Part shown: positions 26,563-35,106 of the stretch, one piece after another
Layout: each line of letters opens with the position of its first letter
Numbering within the stretch: position 1 is the stretch's first letter
Assembly (NCBI RefSeq): GCF_024305035.1
Contig: NZ_JAMWZB010000036.1
Span: 1 to 50,819 of the forward strand
Direction of reading: 5' to 3'
From: Algoriphagus sp.
Lineage (GTDB): Bacteria > Bacteroidota > Bacteroidia > Cytophagales > Cyclobacteriaceae
Length of the DNA stretch: 50,819 nucleotides
Position numbers and translations under genes: made by a program
The notes under the pieces: model-generated
What the model was told of the DNA's origin: nothing
The model's database searches: none
Seen by the model: the letters and a program-made list of their open reading frames with translations, nothing else

Positions 26563-27429
26563 ATGAAAAAGAACCTGTTATTTGCACTACTGGCCCTTGT
26601 TTGGATGATTTTACCCAACGAATCCCAAGCCCAGAAGAAAGGGGAACCTTTATTCCAAGCTCCACTTGGAATCGCTTCCTATACCTTTAGAAACCATTGG
26701 GAGCATGGAGTGGAGAAGACCCTTGATATCATTGAAGAAATGGGGTTCAAGGAATTCGAAGGAGGTACCCCTCAGGGAGTGGAGCCTGCCGCATTTAAAA
26801 GAATGCTGGCTGATCGAGGGATATCTATTCCATCAACGGGTGCAGGATTTGAACAGATCGAATCCGACCCTCAGGCGGTAGCAGATCGTGCCAAAGCCTT
26901 GGGTGCCAAATATGTGATGTGCGCCTGGATTCCTCATCAGCGAGGACAGTTTTCCAAAGAAGATGCAGATCGGGCCATTAAGGCATTTAATGAAGGGGGA
27001 AAAGTGCTCAAAGAAAACGGTATCACTTTCAAATACCATGTGCACGGCTATGAATTTCAGCCTTATGAAAATGGAACGCTATTCGATTATTTGGTGCAAA
27101 ATACCGATCCCGAATACGTTTCCCTACAGATGGATGTGATGTGGACACATTTCGGTGGAGGAGATCCCGCCGGATTGCTGAAAAAATACGGAAATCGTTG
27201 GGTTTCCCTGCACTTGAAAGATTTCAAAAAAGGTGCTCCAAAGGATATGACCGGATTAACTGGGCCTGAAAATGATGTGCCGCTTGGTGAAGGGGAACTT
27301 GATTTTCCCGCTATTTTGAGAGAAGCCAATAAAATCGGGATCAAGCACATGTTTATCGAAGATGAAAGCGAGCATGAACTCGAAGCCTTACCCAAAAGTA
27401 TTGCGTACTTGAAGAGTTTGAGGTATTGA
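26563..27429 (+). CDS. Exported sugar phosphate isomerase/epimerase-like TIM-barrel protein
   Basis: A 288-residue xylose-isomerase-like barrel (AP_endonuc_2 fold) with a signal peptide (1-23, ending SQA-Q). Metal-site type residues sit in GFKEFEGGTP, KYHVHGYEFQ, LQMDVMWTHFGGG, SLHLKDFK and FIEDESEHELEA. Such proteins in Bacteroidota and Planctomycetes work on free sugars or 3-keto sugars outside the cytoplasm. It follows the GMC gene by 43 bp, consistent with one oxidation/isomerisation unit, but the GMC protein lacks a visible signal while this one has one. A hairpin terminator at 27463-27484 separates it from convergent yceI. Confidence 0.9.
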   Translation: MKKNLLFALLALVWMILPNESQAQKKGEPLFQAPLGIASYTFRNHWEHGVEKTLDIIEEMGFKEFEGGTPQGVEPAAFKRMLADRGISIPSTGAGFEQIESDPQAVADRAKALGAKYVMCAWIPHQRGQFSKEDADRAIKAFNEGGKVLKENGITFKYHVHGYEFQPYENGTLFDYLVQNTDPEYVSLQMDVMWTHFGGGDPAGLLKKYGNRWVSLHLKDFKKGAPKDMTGLTGPENDVPLGEGELDFPAILREANKIGIKHMFIEDESEHELEALPKSIAYLKSLRY

Positions 27430-27462
27430 GTTTTAATAGGTAAAATCCCAATAGAAAAGTAA

Positions 27463-27484
27463 GGTCTGGAATTCACTCCAGACC
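27463..27484. terminator. Convergent terminator hairpin
   Basis: GGTCTGGA (27463-27470), 6-nt loop, TCCAGACC (27477-27484), flanked by A- and T-rich sequence on both sides. It sits between the sugar isomerase (plus) and YceI (minus) stop codons and can serve both. Confidence 0.75.
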
Positions 27485-27498
27485 GTATTTCTTTTCTA

Positions 27499-28083
27499 TC
27501 AAATTGTGGCCACCAACTTTACGTCCAGTTTGACTTCATCGTAAATCATTCGGTCTCCCAGATTTTCAAAGAAATTTCCTGAGCGAAACTTGATGTCATA
27601 ATCGGTTCGGTCAAAAGTCAGGGCTCCGACTGCGGTAATCGTGGTGCCAGCCACAGTCACTTTTGCAGGAAAGGAAGCAGGATGACTGATTCCTTTGATG
27701 GTCAAAACTCCCGAAATAGTGTAATCCGTGCCATTACTTGTTTTTGCTTCGGTAATCTCAAAGGTGGAGGTATTGAATTTTTCTACGGAAAAGAAATCGT
27801 CAGATTTCAGATGATTGGTCAGATTGCCATTGGACTTGGGATCGGTGAGGTCTTCGACTGTAAGATTGACCATGTCCATATCGAAGGTTCCTCCGATGAT
27901 TTTTCCATCCGAATAGTCTAATTCGGCATTTTTTATCGGGACGTAGCCCCAATGCGTGCCGGTGACTTTGGAAGCTTCCCAGCGGACTTGGCTTTCAGAG
28001 AGATTAACAGTCGCAGGGATTTTGGCCGTCTCTAGCGTAAAAGCTGTAGATAAAGCAATAACTAAAATGTTAAATAATTTCAT
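27499..28083 (-). CDS. YceI family periplasmic lipid-binding protein
   Basis: A 194-residue exported protein (signal peptide about 1-20) with a YceI lipocalin-like domain. Typical phrases: SQVRWEASKVTGTHWGYVPI, GGTFDMDMVNLTVEDL, LKSDDFFSVEKFNTSTFEI and LTIKGISHPASFPAKV. YceI proteins bind polyisoprenoid or other amphiphilic molecules; the physiological role in this phylum is unclear. Monocistronic, with a convergent terminator downstream and 275 bp without another gene upstream. Confidence 0.92.
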   Translation of the reverse strand: MKLFNILVIALSTAFTLETAKIPATVNLSESQVRWEASKVTGTHWGYVPIKNAELDYSDGKIIGGTFDMDMVNLTVEDLTDPKSNGNLTNHLKSDDFFSVEKFNTSTFEITEAKTSNGTDYTISGVLTIKGISHPASFPAKVTVAGTTITAVGALTFDRTDYDIKFRSGNFFENLGDRMIYDEVKLDVKLVATI

Positions 28084-28358
28084 AGGTGTAAGAGTTAATT
28101 TGTGAGTTTTAGGTTTAATTCAGAATCCTTTTTAAAACGTAGGAAAAAGCTATCGGTTTAATTTAATAAATAGGAGGTAGGAAAACAGGATTATTGGTGT
28201 AAAAAGCTGTTTTTCAATTGTTAATGCGGCTGCCTTAGTAAAGGCCTTCAAAAGGGTAGAACGAAATCGATTTTAATTTTTTCTAAAATAAACTTCAAAA
28301 TCCTACTTATTTTTTCTTCCTATTTTGCTCAATTCCAAAATTCTTAGCTGTTTAAGGA

Positions 28359-29462
28359 ATGAATTTATCCGGTCTGCTTCCCGTGCTTTATTTTTTCAAA
28401 AGAAAATTTTCCCAAGTCAAACTTTGGCTGTGGATCCGACTAGGCTTAGTCAAGTCGGTAATGATTCAGCCTTATTTGGGTTTTGGTAGCAAGAAAGAAA
28501 TTTATCTAGCTGGAAGGGTTTTGGTGGATAGAGGGATCGCTCCGGCAAAACCTGAGGACCGGTTTTGGAGGAATTTTGGGACCATGCGAAAGCGGTTTTT
28601 TACCATTGTGATTCCCGAAGAAAAAGTCTTGGCAAAATGGGGAGAAAAAACCTTTGCAACCGAAACAGACGAGGAGGGCTATTTTGAAATTCGGATACAT
28701 CCTCGAGCCATCCCAGAAGCAGGATGGCATTCTATTTTCCTTTCGCTTGAGAGAGGTGTTCTCAAAAAGCAGGCAGAGGTAACTGCCGAGGGAGTGATTT
28801 TTATTCCCACTCCTCAGGCTGATTTTGGGGTGATTTCGGATATTGACGATACGATCGTGCCCACAGGGGCCCAACGACTTTGGGATATGTTGAAGACCAC
28901 ATTTGCCAAAAATGCCCATTCCAGAATTCCCTTTCCGGGGGTATCAGCTTTTTATGCTGCTTTACGGAAGGGTTTGGATGGGGTGGACAGCAATCCTTTA
29001 TTTTATGTGTCCAGCAGTCCATGGAATCTCTATGATTTTCTGACCGAACTCATGGAAATTCATCAGATTCCTCCCGGTCCACTGATGCTGCGGGACTTGG
29101 GCCTGTCGCGAGATCAATTGATCGCGGGAAGTCATCGAGACCACAAATTGAAGCAAATTCGCCATATTTTGGGCGTTTATCCCGACTTGAATTTTATCCT
29201 CATCGGGGATAGTGGCCAAGAAGACCCGGTGATTTATCGGGAAATAATTGAGGAGTTTCCGGGTAGAATTTTGGCAGTTTATATTCGAAATGTAGCCAAT
29301 CGAGAACTCAAGCAACTCCGGGTGGATTATCAAAGGTTGGAAGTTCCTTTTGTCCTGGTCAAAGATACGATGGAGGCAAGTGCCCATGCTGCACAAAATG
29401 GGTGGATTTTGGAAACTGACAGAAGTGAAATTTACCGGCAAAAGGTGGAGGATGAAGATTAA
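28359..29462 (+). CDS. App1-like phosphatidate phosphatase (DUF2183) family protein
   Basis: A 367-residue cytoplasmic or peripheral protein. The C-terminal half is the App1/DUF2183 (PF09949) catalytic domain with DIDDT at 161-165 (the HAD-type DxDxT nucleophile), YVSSSPWNLYDFL and LIGDSGQEDP. Residues 1-145 form a beta-rich N-terminal domain. Yeast App1 is a Mg-dependent phosphatidate phosphatase; substrate of bacterial copies is not established. The glycosyltransferase begins 59 bp downstream, perhaps in the same transcript. Confidence 0.88.
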   Translation: MNLSGLLPVLYFFKRKFSQVKLWLWIRLGLVKSVMIQPYLGFGSKKEIYLAGRVLVDRGIAPAKPEDRFWRNFGTMRKRFFTIVIPEEKVLAKWGEKTFATETDEEGYFEIRIHPRAIPEAGWHSIFLSLERGVLKKQAEVTAEGVIFIPTPQADFGVISDIDDTIVPTGAQRLWDMLKTTFAKNAHSRIPFPGVSAFYAALRKGLDGVDSNPLFYVSSSPWNLYDFLTELMEIHQIPPGPLMLRDLGLSRDQLIAGSHRDHKLKQIRHILGVYPDLNFILIGDSGQEDPVIYREIIEEFPGRILAVYIRNVANRELKQLRVDYQRLEVPFVLVKDTMEASAHAAQNGWILETDRSEIYRQKVEDED

Positions 29463-29521
29463 AATCTTCTGGTTTTTTCTAACAGGGCTAAACCTTAAAT
29501 TTGATAAAGTTTAAAACCCAA

Positions 29522-30499
29522 ATGACCTTTTCAAAATCGGAAAGTCCGCTGATCAGTATTTTAATTCCGTTTAAAGACGCCGATCCTTGGATTGAAGAGT
29601 GCATGGACTCTATCTTGGCTCAGACCTCTACGGATTTTGAAGTCATAGGAATCGACGATCATTCTATAGATCAGAGTAGTGAAATCTTTGAGCGCTATGC
29701 AACCAAGGATGCTCGGTTTCAAATCTTCCAAAACCCAGGAGATGGAATTATTCCCGCGCTGGAATTTGCTTTTTCTCAATCCAAAGGAAAAATGATCACC
29801 CGCATGGATGCCGATGACACCATGCCGGAGAGGCGACTGGAGCTGATGAGCAATCGCTTGAAGCGATGTGATTTGCGTACCGTGGTAACCGGAAAGGTGC
29901 TTTACTTCTCCGAGCATGAAGTAAGTCCAGGCTATCTGGACTATCAGAGTTGGCTCAATGATATCAATATGCACGGTGATCAATACGCCAATATCTATAG
30001 GGAATGCGTAATTGCTTCGCCCAATTGGCTGACTTATCGGGAGAATATCGATTTGGTGGGGGGATTTGGGAGTTTGAATTATCCTGAGGATTACGATCTG
30101 GCGATCAAGTGGTATGAAAAAGGGGTGAAGTTTGAGGCCATTCAGGACTTGACGCTTTATTGGCGGGAGCATCCAGGTCGAACATCTAGAAATTCGAATG
30201 CCTACAGTCAAAAAGCATTTTTTGAGCTAAAAATCAACGCTTTTTTAAAACTGGACTATCGTGGAGGGCCTTTGGCCATTTGGGGAAAAAATCCCAAATC
30301 CAAGTTGATTTCCAAAATTCTAAAAAAAAGAGGAGTAGCATTTGAAATCCAGGATTTGGAAGACTATGAAAGTATCGAAAAACTGGAGAATCCCCAGCTT
30401 TTGGTGGCGGTGTATCCGGCTGAAAAAGAACGTATCGAAATCCATAAATACCTGGTGTTGATCGGGATGAAGGAAGGGACCGACTGGTGGTGGGTTTGA
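29522..30499 (+). CDS. Family 2 glycosyltransferase
   Basis: A GT-A fold glycosyltransferase of 325 residues from ATG 29522 (an ATG seven codons upstream at 29501 is equally in frame). N-terminal ISILIPFKDADPWIEECMDS and SILAQTSTDFEVIGIDDHS are the GT2 nucleotide-binding strand and helix, with the DXD-type metal site MDADD and a downstream GFGSLNYPEDYDLAIKWY acceptor region. It transfers a sugar from a nucleotide donor; acceptor unknown. The C-terminal 90 residues, starting KNPKSKLISKILKKRG, form an extra small domain. No membrane segment. Confidence 0.88.
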   Translation: MTFSKSESPLISILIPFKDADPWIEECMDSILAQTSTDFEVIGIDDHSIDQSSEIFERYATKDARFQIFQNPGDGIIPALEFAFSQSKGKMITRMDADDTMPERRLELMSNRLKRCDLRTVVTGKVLYFSEHEVSPGYLDYQSWLNDINMHGDQYANIYRECVIASPNWLTYRENIDLVGGFGSLNYPEDYDLAIKWYEKGVKFEAIQDLTLYWREHPGRTSRNSNAYSQKAFFELKINAFLKLDYRGGPLAIWGKNPKSKLISKILKKRGVAFEIQDLEDYESIEKLENPQLLVAVYPAEKERIEIHKYLVLIGMKEGTDWWWV

Positions 30500-30513
30500 T
30501 TCAACTAATTTCT

Positions 30514-30900
30514 TTAAACAAAAATACTTGCTTCTTTGAGTTCAGTGGCTAATTTGTGCAATGTCTGTTCGATTTTTTTAGCCTGTTCGAGTGAAGGATT
30601 TTTAATTCCAGATACATACTGCCTCAAAAGTCCAGGATTCATTCCTGCTTGTTGAGCCACATTAGAAATCTTTAAAAAATTAAAGCGCTGAAATAAAGCT
30701 GAAATATCAAAATGGTGCTCAAATTCAACGGCATTCGGATTTAAGTTTTCAAATTCCAGCAGCAGATTTTTGATTTTTTGTTCGAGTTCTGAAATGGTAC
30801 TTCCAAAATCGGTAATCAGATTTTCTTCAAACACTACTCGGCCCCAGAGTAATTTGTCTTTGCCTCTTTCAATAATAAGCGGGATTTTAACAATTTTCAT
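30514..30900 (-). CDS. hicB: HicB-type antitoxin with C-terminal HTH
   Basis: A 128-residue partner of the HicA toxin. The N-terminal half (KIPLIIERGKDKLLWGRVVF) replaces the usual partial RNase H-like HicB fold, and residues about 78-123 form a helix-turn-helix (ISNVAQQAGMNPGLLRQYVSG) that should bind the operon operator. Start is the ATG at 30900; an upstream in-frame extension would run through hicA. It follows hicA by 29 bp in the usual toxin-first order. Confidence 0.8.
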   Translation of the reverse strand: MKIVKIPLIIERGKDKLLWGRVVFEENLITDFGSTISELEQKIKNLLLEFENLNPNAVEFEHHFDISALFQRFNFLKISNVAQQAGMNPGLLRQYVSGIKNPSLEQAKKIEQTLHKLATELKEASIFV

Positions 30901-30929
30901 TTTTTTATACTTTCTGAATTGGCTGTTTA

Positions 30930-31112
30930 TTATTTGAGTCCTACTTGCTTCAAAATTGAGTTTAATGTCCCAATCGGGATATCTCCGCCATGAACTGGAA
31001 CAGTTATTTTTCCTTTCTTTTCGGAATGAATAAGTTGAGGGTGACTGCCTTTTTGAGCTTTGATGACCCAACCTTTTTGATGAAGTAATTTGAGCAAGTC
31101 TTTTACTTCCAT
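30930..31112 (-). CDS. hicA: HicA-type mRNA interferase toxin
   Basis: A 60-residue double-stranded-RNA-binding-like toxin. Diagnostic features: VKDLLKLLHQKGWVIKAQKG, the catalytic histidine in GSHPQLIH, and ITVPVHGGDIPIGTLNSILK. It cleaves mRNA until bound by HicB. Full length, no damage seen. An imperfect dyad at 31122-31137 overlaps a -7-like box immediately upstream and is the likely autoregulatory operator. Confidence 0.92.
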   Translation of the reverse strand: MEVKDLLKLLHQKGWVIKAQKGSHPQLIHSEKKGKITVPVHGGDIPIGTLNSILKQVGLK

Positions 31113-31121
31113 TTGTTAAAA

Positions 31122-31137
31122 GTAGCGAATTTGCTAC
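31122..31137. promoter_or_regulatory. Candidate operator of hicAB
   Basis: GTAGC-N6-GCTAC, a 16-bp dyad with one inner mismatch, 9 bp upstream of the hicA ATG. It overlaps a near-consensus -7 box on the minus strand (TACTTTTA, plus 31117-31124), as expected for HicB autorepression. Confidence 0.5.
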
Positions 31138-31389
31138 ATGTTAAAAAGATTCAAAGAGAAAATCAATGAGTTCAAGCCATCCTCAATCCAAAAAATGAAG
31201 TAAGCATAGGATTTTTGGTGGAAGGAGGTTATTGAATGATAGTAACTTATTTTTTAAATGATTGTTTATAGCAAACTATTCAATCGTCATCGAATAGCTA
31301 ATAAAGATTTATAAATATTTGAATAAATTCTTGTTCGTTTAAATTATAAAATTTAGATTACTGCCATTATTTAATCAAATTTTAATCTT

Positions 31390-31455
31390 ATGAACAATTA
31401 TACACACACGGGGCTAAATTTAGATTTTCCTTTGGTATTCAAAATTGGAGCGTAG
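31390..31455 (+). other. 21-codon open frame in a 373-bp gap
   Basis: Gap 31113-31485 holds, besides two dyads, a short frame from ATG 31390 ending TAG 31453. It contains GLNLDFPLVFKIGA, which looks like an outer-membrane beta-strand, so it may be a relic of another relative of the two proteins that follow, or a short upstream ORF. Little can be proven. Confidence 0.25.
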
Positions 31456-31480
31456 TCAATTCAAATCTTCAAATTGACTA
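31453..31480 (+). promoter_or_regulatory. Inverted repeat ahead of the outer-membrane protein gene
   Basis: TAGTCAATT (31453-31461) and AATTGACTA (31472-31480) are perfect 9-bp inverted arms with a 10-nt loop, ending 5 bp before the ATG at 31486. As RNA it would occlude ribosome access; as DNA it could be an operator. Confidence 0.45.
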
Positions 31481-31485
31481 ATACT

Positions 31486-32214
31486 ATGAAGATTAATTTT
31501 CTAATTTTTATATTTTTAGGACTGAGCTTTGAATCCTTTGGGCAAAACCTAAGGATAGGCTTTGGTCTTGTCGATGAAACTTCGTTTAGCAATTCTGTCG
31601 TTCAGATCGATTCTGTAACTGTCTTTGAAGATCCTCGTCAAGGGTCTTCTGATTTGATGCCTTTTATCAAAATAGAATTGCCATTTTCTAAACGGTTTTA
31701 TTCGAGTATTGGTGTTCAGTTTTATCAATCTTGGGTTGACCTTAGGGCAAAATATACTTCAAAATCATTCCCCGAACATATCCCATATAGTTCAAAAGGT
31801 TGGCTTGGTCCAGTCAATAATTTCGAATTTCCTGTTGGAATAAGTTATTTACTTGTACAGAAGAATCAATTCAAATTATTCTTAGAGTTATCAGCAGTTC
31901 CGGTCTGGTCGATTCAGGATTTTGAGCCCTTCGATCTCGAAGTACCACAGGGAATAGACTGGACACAGGAAATACTGGATGTAATTAATGCGGTTGAAAC
32001 AATTCCAGACCCTTTCTATATGAACTATCAGTATGGAATATCGGTGGAATATAAACGCTTTGGATTGACACTCTTCCGTACGGCAAATATGAGTCGATCG
32101 ATCAGTACGGATTATGAGCTTTATGGTCAGAGTTATAATTTCCAAAGAAGAATCCGATCGACGAGAATCGGCTTATATTATTTTTTTGGAATGCAAAAGA
32201 AAGAAAAGAACTAG
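31486..32214 (+). CDS. Outer-membrane beta-barrel-like hypothetical protein
   Basis: A 242-residue exported protein (signal peptide about 1-19, ending FGQ) with alternating aromatic/hydrophilic strands ending in STRIGLYYFFG, the pattern of small Bacteroidota outer-membrane barrels. Starts at ATG 31486; the TTG four codons upstream is less likely. Its opening LRIGFGLVDE recurs in the next gene, showing a tandem duplication. I know no specific function. Hairpin 31453-31480 just upstream may control it. Confidence 0.65.
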   Translation: MKINFLIFIFLGLSFESFGQNLRIGFGLVDETSFSNSVVQIDSVTVFEDPRQGSSDLMPFIKIELPFSKRFYSSIGVQFYQSWVDLRAKYTSKSFPEHIPYSSKGWLGPVNNFEFPVGISYLLVQKNQFKLFLELSAVPVWSIQDFEPFDLEVPQGIDWTQEILDVINAVETIPDPFYMNYQYGISVEYKRFGLTLFRTANMSRSISTDYELYGQSYNFQRRIRSTRIGLYYFFGMQKKEKN

Positions 32215-32483
32215 ATGGTAAAAGTCAAATTCTTACTTACTGCCTGTCTGGTTTTAATTGCCGGGCAGGCAGTCTTTTCCCAGAGTTTTAAAGTGGGTTT
32301 TGGACTCGTAGATGAGCAAAGATGGTTCGCTTCTCAAATCTCTTTGGATACTTTAATAGGATATGAACAAACAAACGGATCTACAGATTACCCTATGCCC
32401 TTCCTGAGTTATCACAACGAAGGACAAATACGACAAGGTTAACCTTGTATTATCGGTTTGATTCTGGGAAGGAAAGAGATTGA
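32215..32483 (+). pseudogene. Tandem paralogue with internal deletion and frameshift
   Basis: Begins directly after the stop of the preceding gene (ATG 32215): signal peptide ending FSQ, then FKVGFGLVDEQRWF and DYPMPFLS, aligning with LRIGFGLVDETSFS and DLMPFIK of the 242-residue paralogue. The frame stops at 32440-32442. In the next frame, from about 32415 to TGA 32481-32483, the sequence reads QRRTNTTRLTLYYRF, matching the paralogue's last strand QRRIRSTRIGLYYFF. So about 150 central codons are gone, with loss of frame at 32403-32415. A short secreted 75-residue peptide could still be made. Confidence 0.75.
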
Positions 32484-32492
32484 AATCATACT

Positions 32493-32519
32493 AAAAGTCC
32501 GGGAAATCTCGGACTTTTT
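32493..32519. terminator. Convergent terminator hairpin
   Basis: AAAAGTCCG (32493-32501) pairs with CGGACTTTT (32510-32518), 8-nt loop, T run on the plus side and complementary A run for the minus side. Serves the outer-membrane protein locus and the penicillin acylase gene. Confidence 0.8.
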
Positions 32520-34946
32520 CTATTCCCTTTTGGGAATCAACAATACTTCTTCCGCCTTCTGCGTCAACACATGTTCTTTGGCAAAGGGAATACCCACAAA
32601 TTCATCATTGGCCCATTTAGGAAATAGGTTTTTGTAGAACGGACTTTCCGGATTGCCGGACTGACCGGGATTGTTGATCCCGATGGTTTTTTCCCAGTCT
32701 TCGGTATCCACCACGATGCGAAAGGAAGCCCCCGAAGTGTTATTGTCTCCGTAGGCATTGGCTCCCGGAGTAAAGCTGTATCCTCCCCTGGGCAAGGTTT
32801 CGGTATTAAGTTTGGCTTGCCATTCGGCATTGACCACTTCGCCCAAGGGATGACGGATTTTCGCATGTTTGTAGTCTGCCTGTCCGTATTGCCAAACTGA
32901 TGGGTTTTTCCCTAGTTTTTCTTCCAAAGCTTCGATGGCCTGCTCAAAACTTTCTACCAAGAGCTGATTTCGGTTTTCGACTGGGTTTCGGTCATACATC
33001 ATTTCGGGTTTGTCCATCCATTCCAAAACCCGGGTCAATTGAATACTTCCCAACCAGGGTTTCGCCTTATCAGGAATCATCAATTCGGAAATGGTCCTTC
33101 GCAATATTCGCTCCCACATGACATAAACTCCAGCTGCTACTGAGTTTTTGTCCAATACAAAATCCCAAGACTGTAGTACTTGATTTAAGGAATCTGCTCG
33201 TTCAGTTTCTAGGGATACATCCTTGAGATGGGGGATCAATTTTCTTGCGGGTAAAGCCAAATAATCATTTTGCAAAGCTCCCAATTGCTCGAGGGAGAAT
33301 TTTTTATCCTGACTCAGTACCTCTTCGATCCGTTCTCCACGGAAATCATCGGCCCATTCAAAACCTAAGGCTTCAGGATATGCGTAATCATCCGGTGCCA
33401 CGTTTTGATTGGCTGTAGCGATGAAGCCGGATTCGGGATTGACAGCATGTGGTCGATCGGCGATAGGCAAATAATCTTCCCATTCGTAGCGTCCGTCCCC
33501 CATGGTAGCGATCAATCCGGAAAAGCCTTTTCGGATCGGTGCGATTCCGGTTGCCTGCCAGCCGATCGTTCCGTTTTTATCTGCCCAAACCATATTTTCG
33601 GCCGGAATATTATTGTAGGTACAGGCATCTCTGAATTCCTCCCAGGTGGTGGATTGATCCATTCTTAGACTCGCCAGATAAGGCGCTGAACCGGGTTCCA
33701 ACCAAGCGCATTCCACAGCAACAGCTTTATCCAGCTCTTCATCGATAAAGGTCACTGGACCATGGATGGTATAGTAATGTGTAACTACCTCGTCTTCTCG
33801 GCCTTTTACCAGGATTGTATCTTGGATGCTTTCCATCTCTAGCCATTCATCCTTGTATCGGTACTGGGATGGGTTATCGGGATTTATATCATAGACCCGC
33901 AAATCTTCATTATCAGTGGAGAAAATCGTCAGTCCCCAAGCCCCATGTTCATTATGTCCGATGGAAACTCCCGGGATAACAGGTTCGCCTGCACCCACCA
34001 CGTTCCAGCCCGGCGCATTTAAATGTACCCAGTAGCGCAAGGAAGGAATGGCCTGCAGACGATGCGGATCATTGGCCATCATGGGGAATCCGCTTTCTGA
34101 CTTTTCCCCGGAAACCACAAAATTATTGCTACCCTGAGCAAAAGCGTCTGACTCCAAGGTGAAGTTTAATTCCTCTTCCAAGTAGGCCGTAGCTTTTTCA
34201 AATTCTTCGGCTTCTCTTCGGAATTCTTCACGTATATCCTCAGGCTGAAAACGAATTCCTCGGCGAAAAGCCCGATAAGGCGCCAAAATATCCTTCATCA
34301 GCAATTCATCCGGAATTCCCGGATCCAAATCCAAGACGGGTTCATTGGGGTGGAAATAGTAAAGTTCTTTGGCTTTTTCGGCACCGATTTGACTGACTAC
34401 CCGGCTGATGTTGAGTTCATCGCTGACATTTTCGAGCAAGCCTTGATGGCGGGAAATCACCACTTCCCAGGTCCAAGGCTCGGGTTGGATGCCCAGCATT
34501 TGAAACTCGATCGGAAGACTTTCTGGATTTTGTCGCGCTTCCTCGATGTAGGTATTGATTCCGGCGACGAAGGAATCTACGATTTCCACCCCGCGGGGAT
34601 GATAATGTCTGAGTTCGGTTTCCTTGTCTCCTCGAAATTTGAAAAGTCGCACTCCCCGATCTCGTTCCAGTTCCCGCTCACCGAGAATTTCAGCAAGCGT
34701 TCCAGTAGCCTGTCTTCGCCAGAGCTCAAATTGAAATAGCCGGTCTTTCGCCGCCAAATACCCTTGAGCAAAGAAGAGATCTTCCTCGTTTTGCGCAAAA
34801 ATATGATTGATGCCATTCACATCTCTGATAACTTCGACCTCCTCTTTTAGCCCTTGGATGCTGTTTTTGTTTTCTTGTTTCTGACAAGAAAAAAGCAGGA
34901 AAGAAAATATCAGAAGAGGCGTGAAGAGTAGCGATTTTGTGTTCAT
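32520..34946 (-). CDS. Penicillin acylase family (Ntn hydrolase) lipoprotein
   Basis: An 808-residue precursor of an N-terminal-nucleophile amidase. A lipobox LLFSC (C21) anchors it in the envelope. The alpha part starts EVIRDVNGINHIFAQNEEDL; the self-cleavage and nucleophile site is AQGSNNFVVSG with S273 exposed as beta-subunit N-terminus; ANDPHRLQAIPSLRYWVHL, GVSIGHNEHGAWGLT and the C-terminal GASFRIVVD follow. Family members hydrolyse N-acyl amides such as penicillin G, N-acyl-homoserine lactones or aculeacin; substrate cannot be told by eye. Full length. Monocistronic between terminators. Confidence 0.93.
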   Translation of the reverse strand: MNTKSLLFTPLLIFSFLLFSCQKQENKNSIQGLKEEVEVIRDVNGINHIFAQNEEDLFFAQGYLAAKDRLFQFELWRRQATGTLAEILGERELERDRGVRLFKFRGDKETELRHYHPRGVEIVDSFVAGINTYIEEARQNPESLPIEFQMLGIQPEPWTWEVVISRHQGLLENVSDELNISRVVSQIGAEKAKELYYFHPNEPVLDLDPGIPDELLMKDILAPYRAFRRGIRFQPEDIREEFRREAEEFEKATAYLEEELNFTLESDAFAQGSNNFVVSGEKSESGFPMMANDPHRLQAIPSLRYWVHLNAPGWNVVGAGEPVIPGVSIGHNEHGAWGLTIFSTDNEDLRVYDINPDNPSQYRYKDEWLEMESIQDTILVKGREDEVVTHYYTIHGPVTFIDEELDKAVAVECAWLEPGSAPYLASLRMDQSTTWEEFRDACTYNNIPAENMVWADKNGTIGWQATGIAPIRKGFSGLIATMGDGRYEWEDYLPIADRPHAVNPESGFIATANQNVAPDDYAYPEALGFEWADDFRGERIEEVLSQDKKFSLEQLGALQNDYLALPARKLIPHLKDVSLETERADSLNQVLQSWDFVLDKNSVAAGVYVMWERILRRTISELMIPDKAKPWLGSIQLTRVLEWMDKPEMMYDRNPVENRNQLLVESFEQAIEALEEKLGKNPSVWQYGQADYKHAKIRHPLGEVVNAEWQAKLNTETLPRGGYSFTPGANAYGDNNTSGASFRIVVDTEDWEKTIGINNPGQSGNPESPFYKNLFPKWANDEFVGIPFAKEHVLTQKAEEVLLIPKRE

Positions 34947-35027
34947 AGGTGATCAATTTGGTACGGAATATTTGATTTATCCAGTTCCTTTCCAAAGAAA
35001 ATGTGATGGATGGGATGCTTTCTTGAA

Positions 35028-35058
35028 AAAAGAAAACCCCGGCTATTCCAACCGGGGC
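35028..35058 (-). terminator. Terminator of the small heat-shock protein gene
   Basis: On the minus strand AGCCCCGG and CCGGGGTT arms (plus 35052-35058 and 35035-35042) enclose a 9-nt loop and are followed by TTCTTTTTT. It lies 49 bp past the sHSP stop. Confidence 0.8.
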
Positions 35059-35106
35059 TCACTCAAACCAATTAAAAATATTACTATGAGAAATCTTGAA
35101 GTCCTT

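Noticed and set aside
26007..26618. Minus-strand open frame of 203 codons over the GMC gene end
   Set aside because: Antisense to GMC and the isomerase start; rich in H, R, I without domain signal.
29561..30211. Minus-strand open frame of 216 codons inside the glycosyltransferase
   Set aside because: Shadow of a well-supported GT2 gene; unnatural residue composition.
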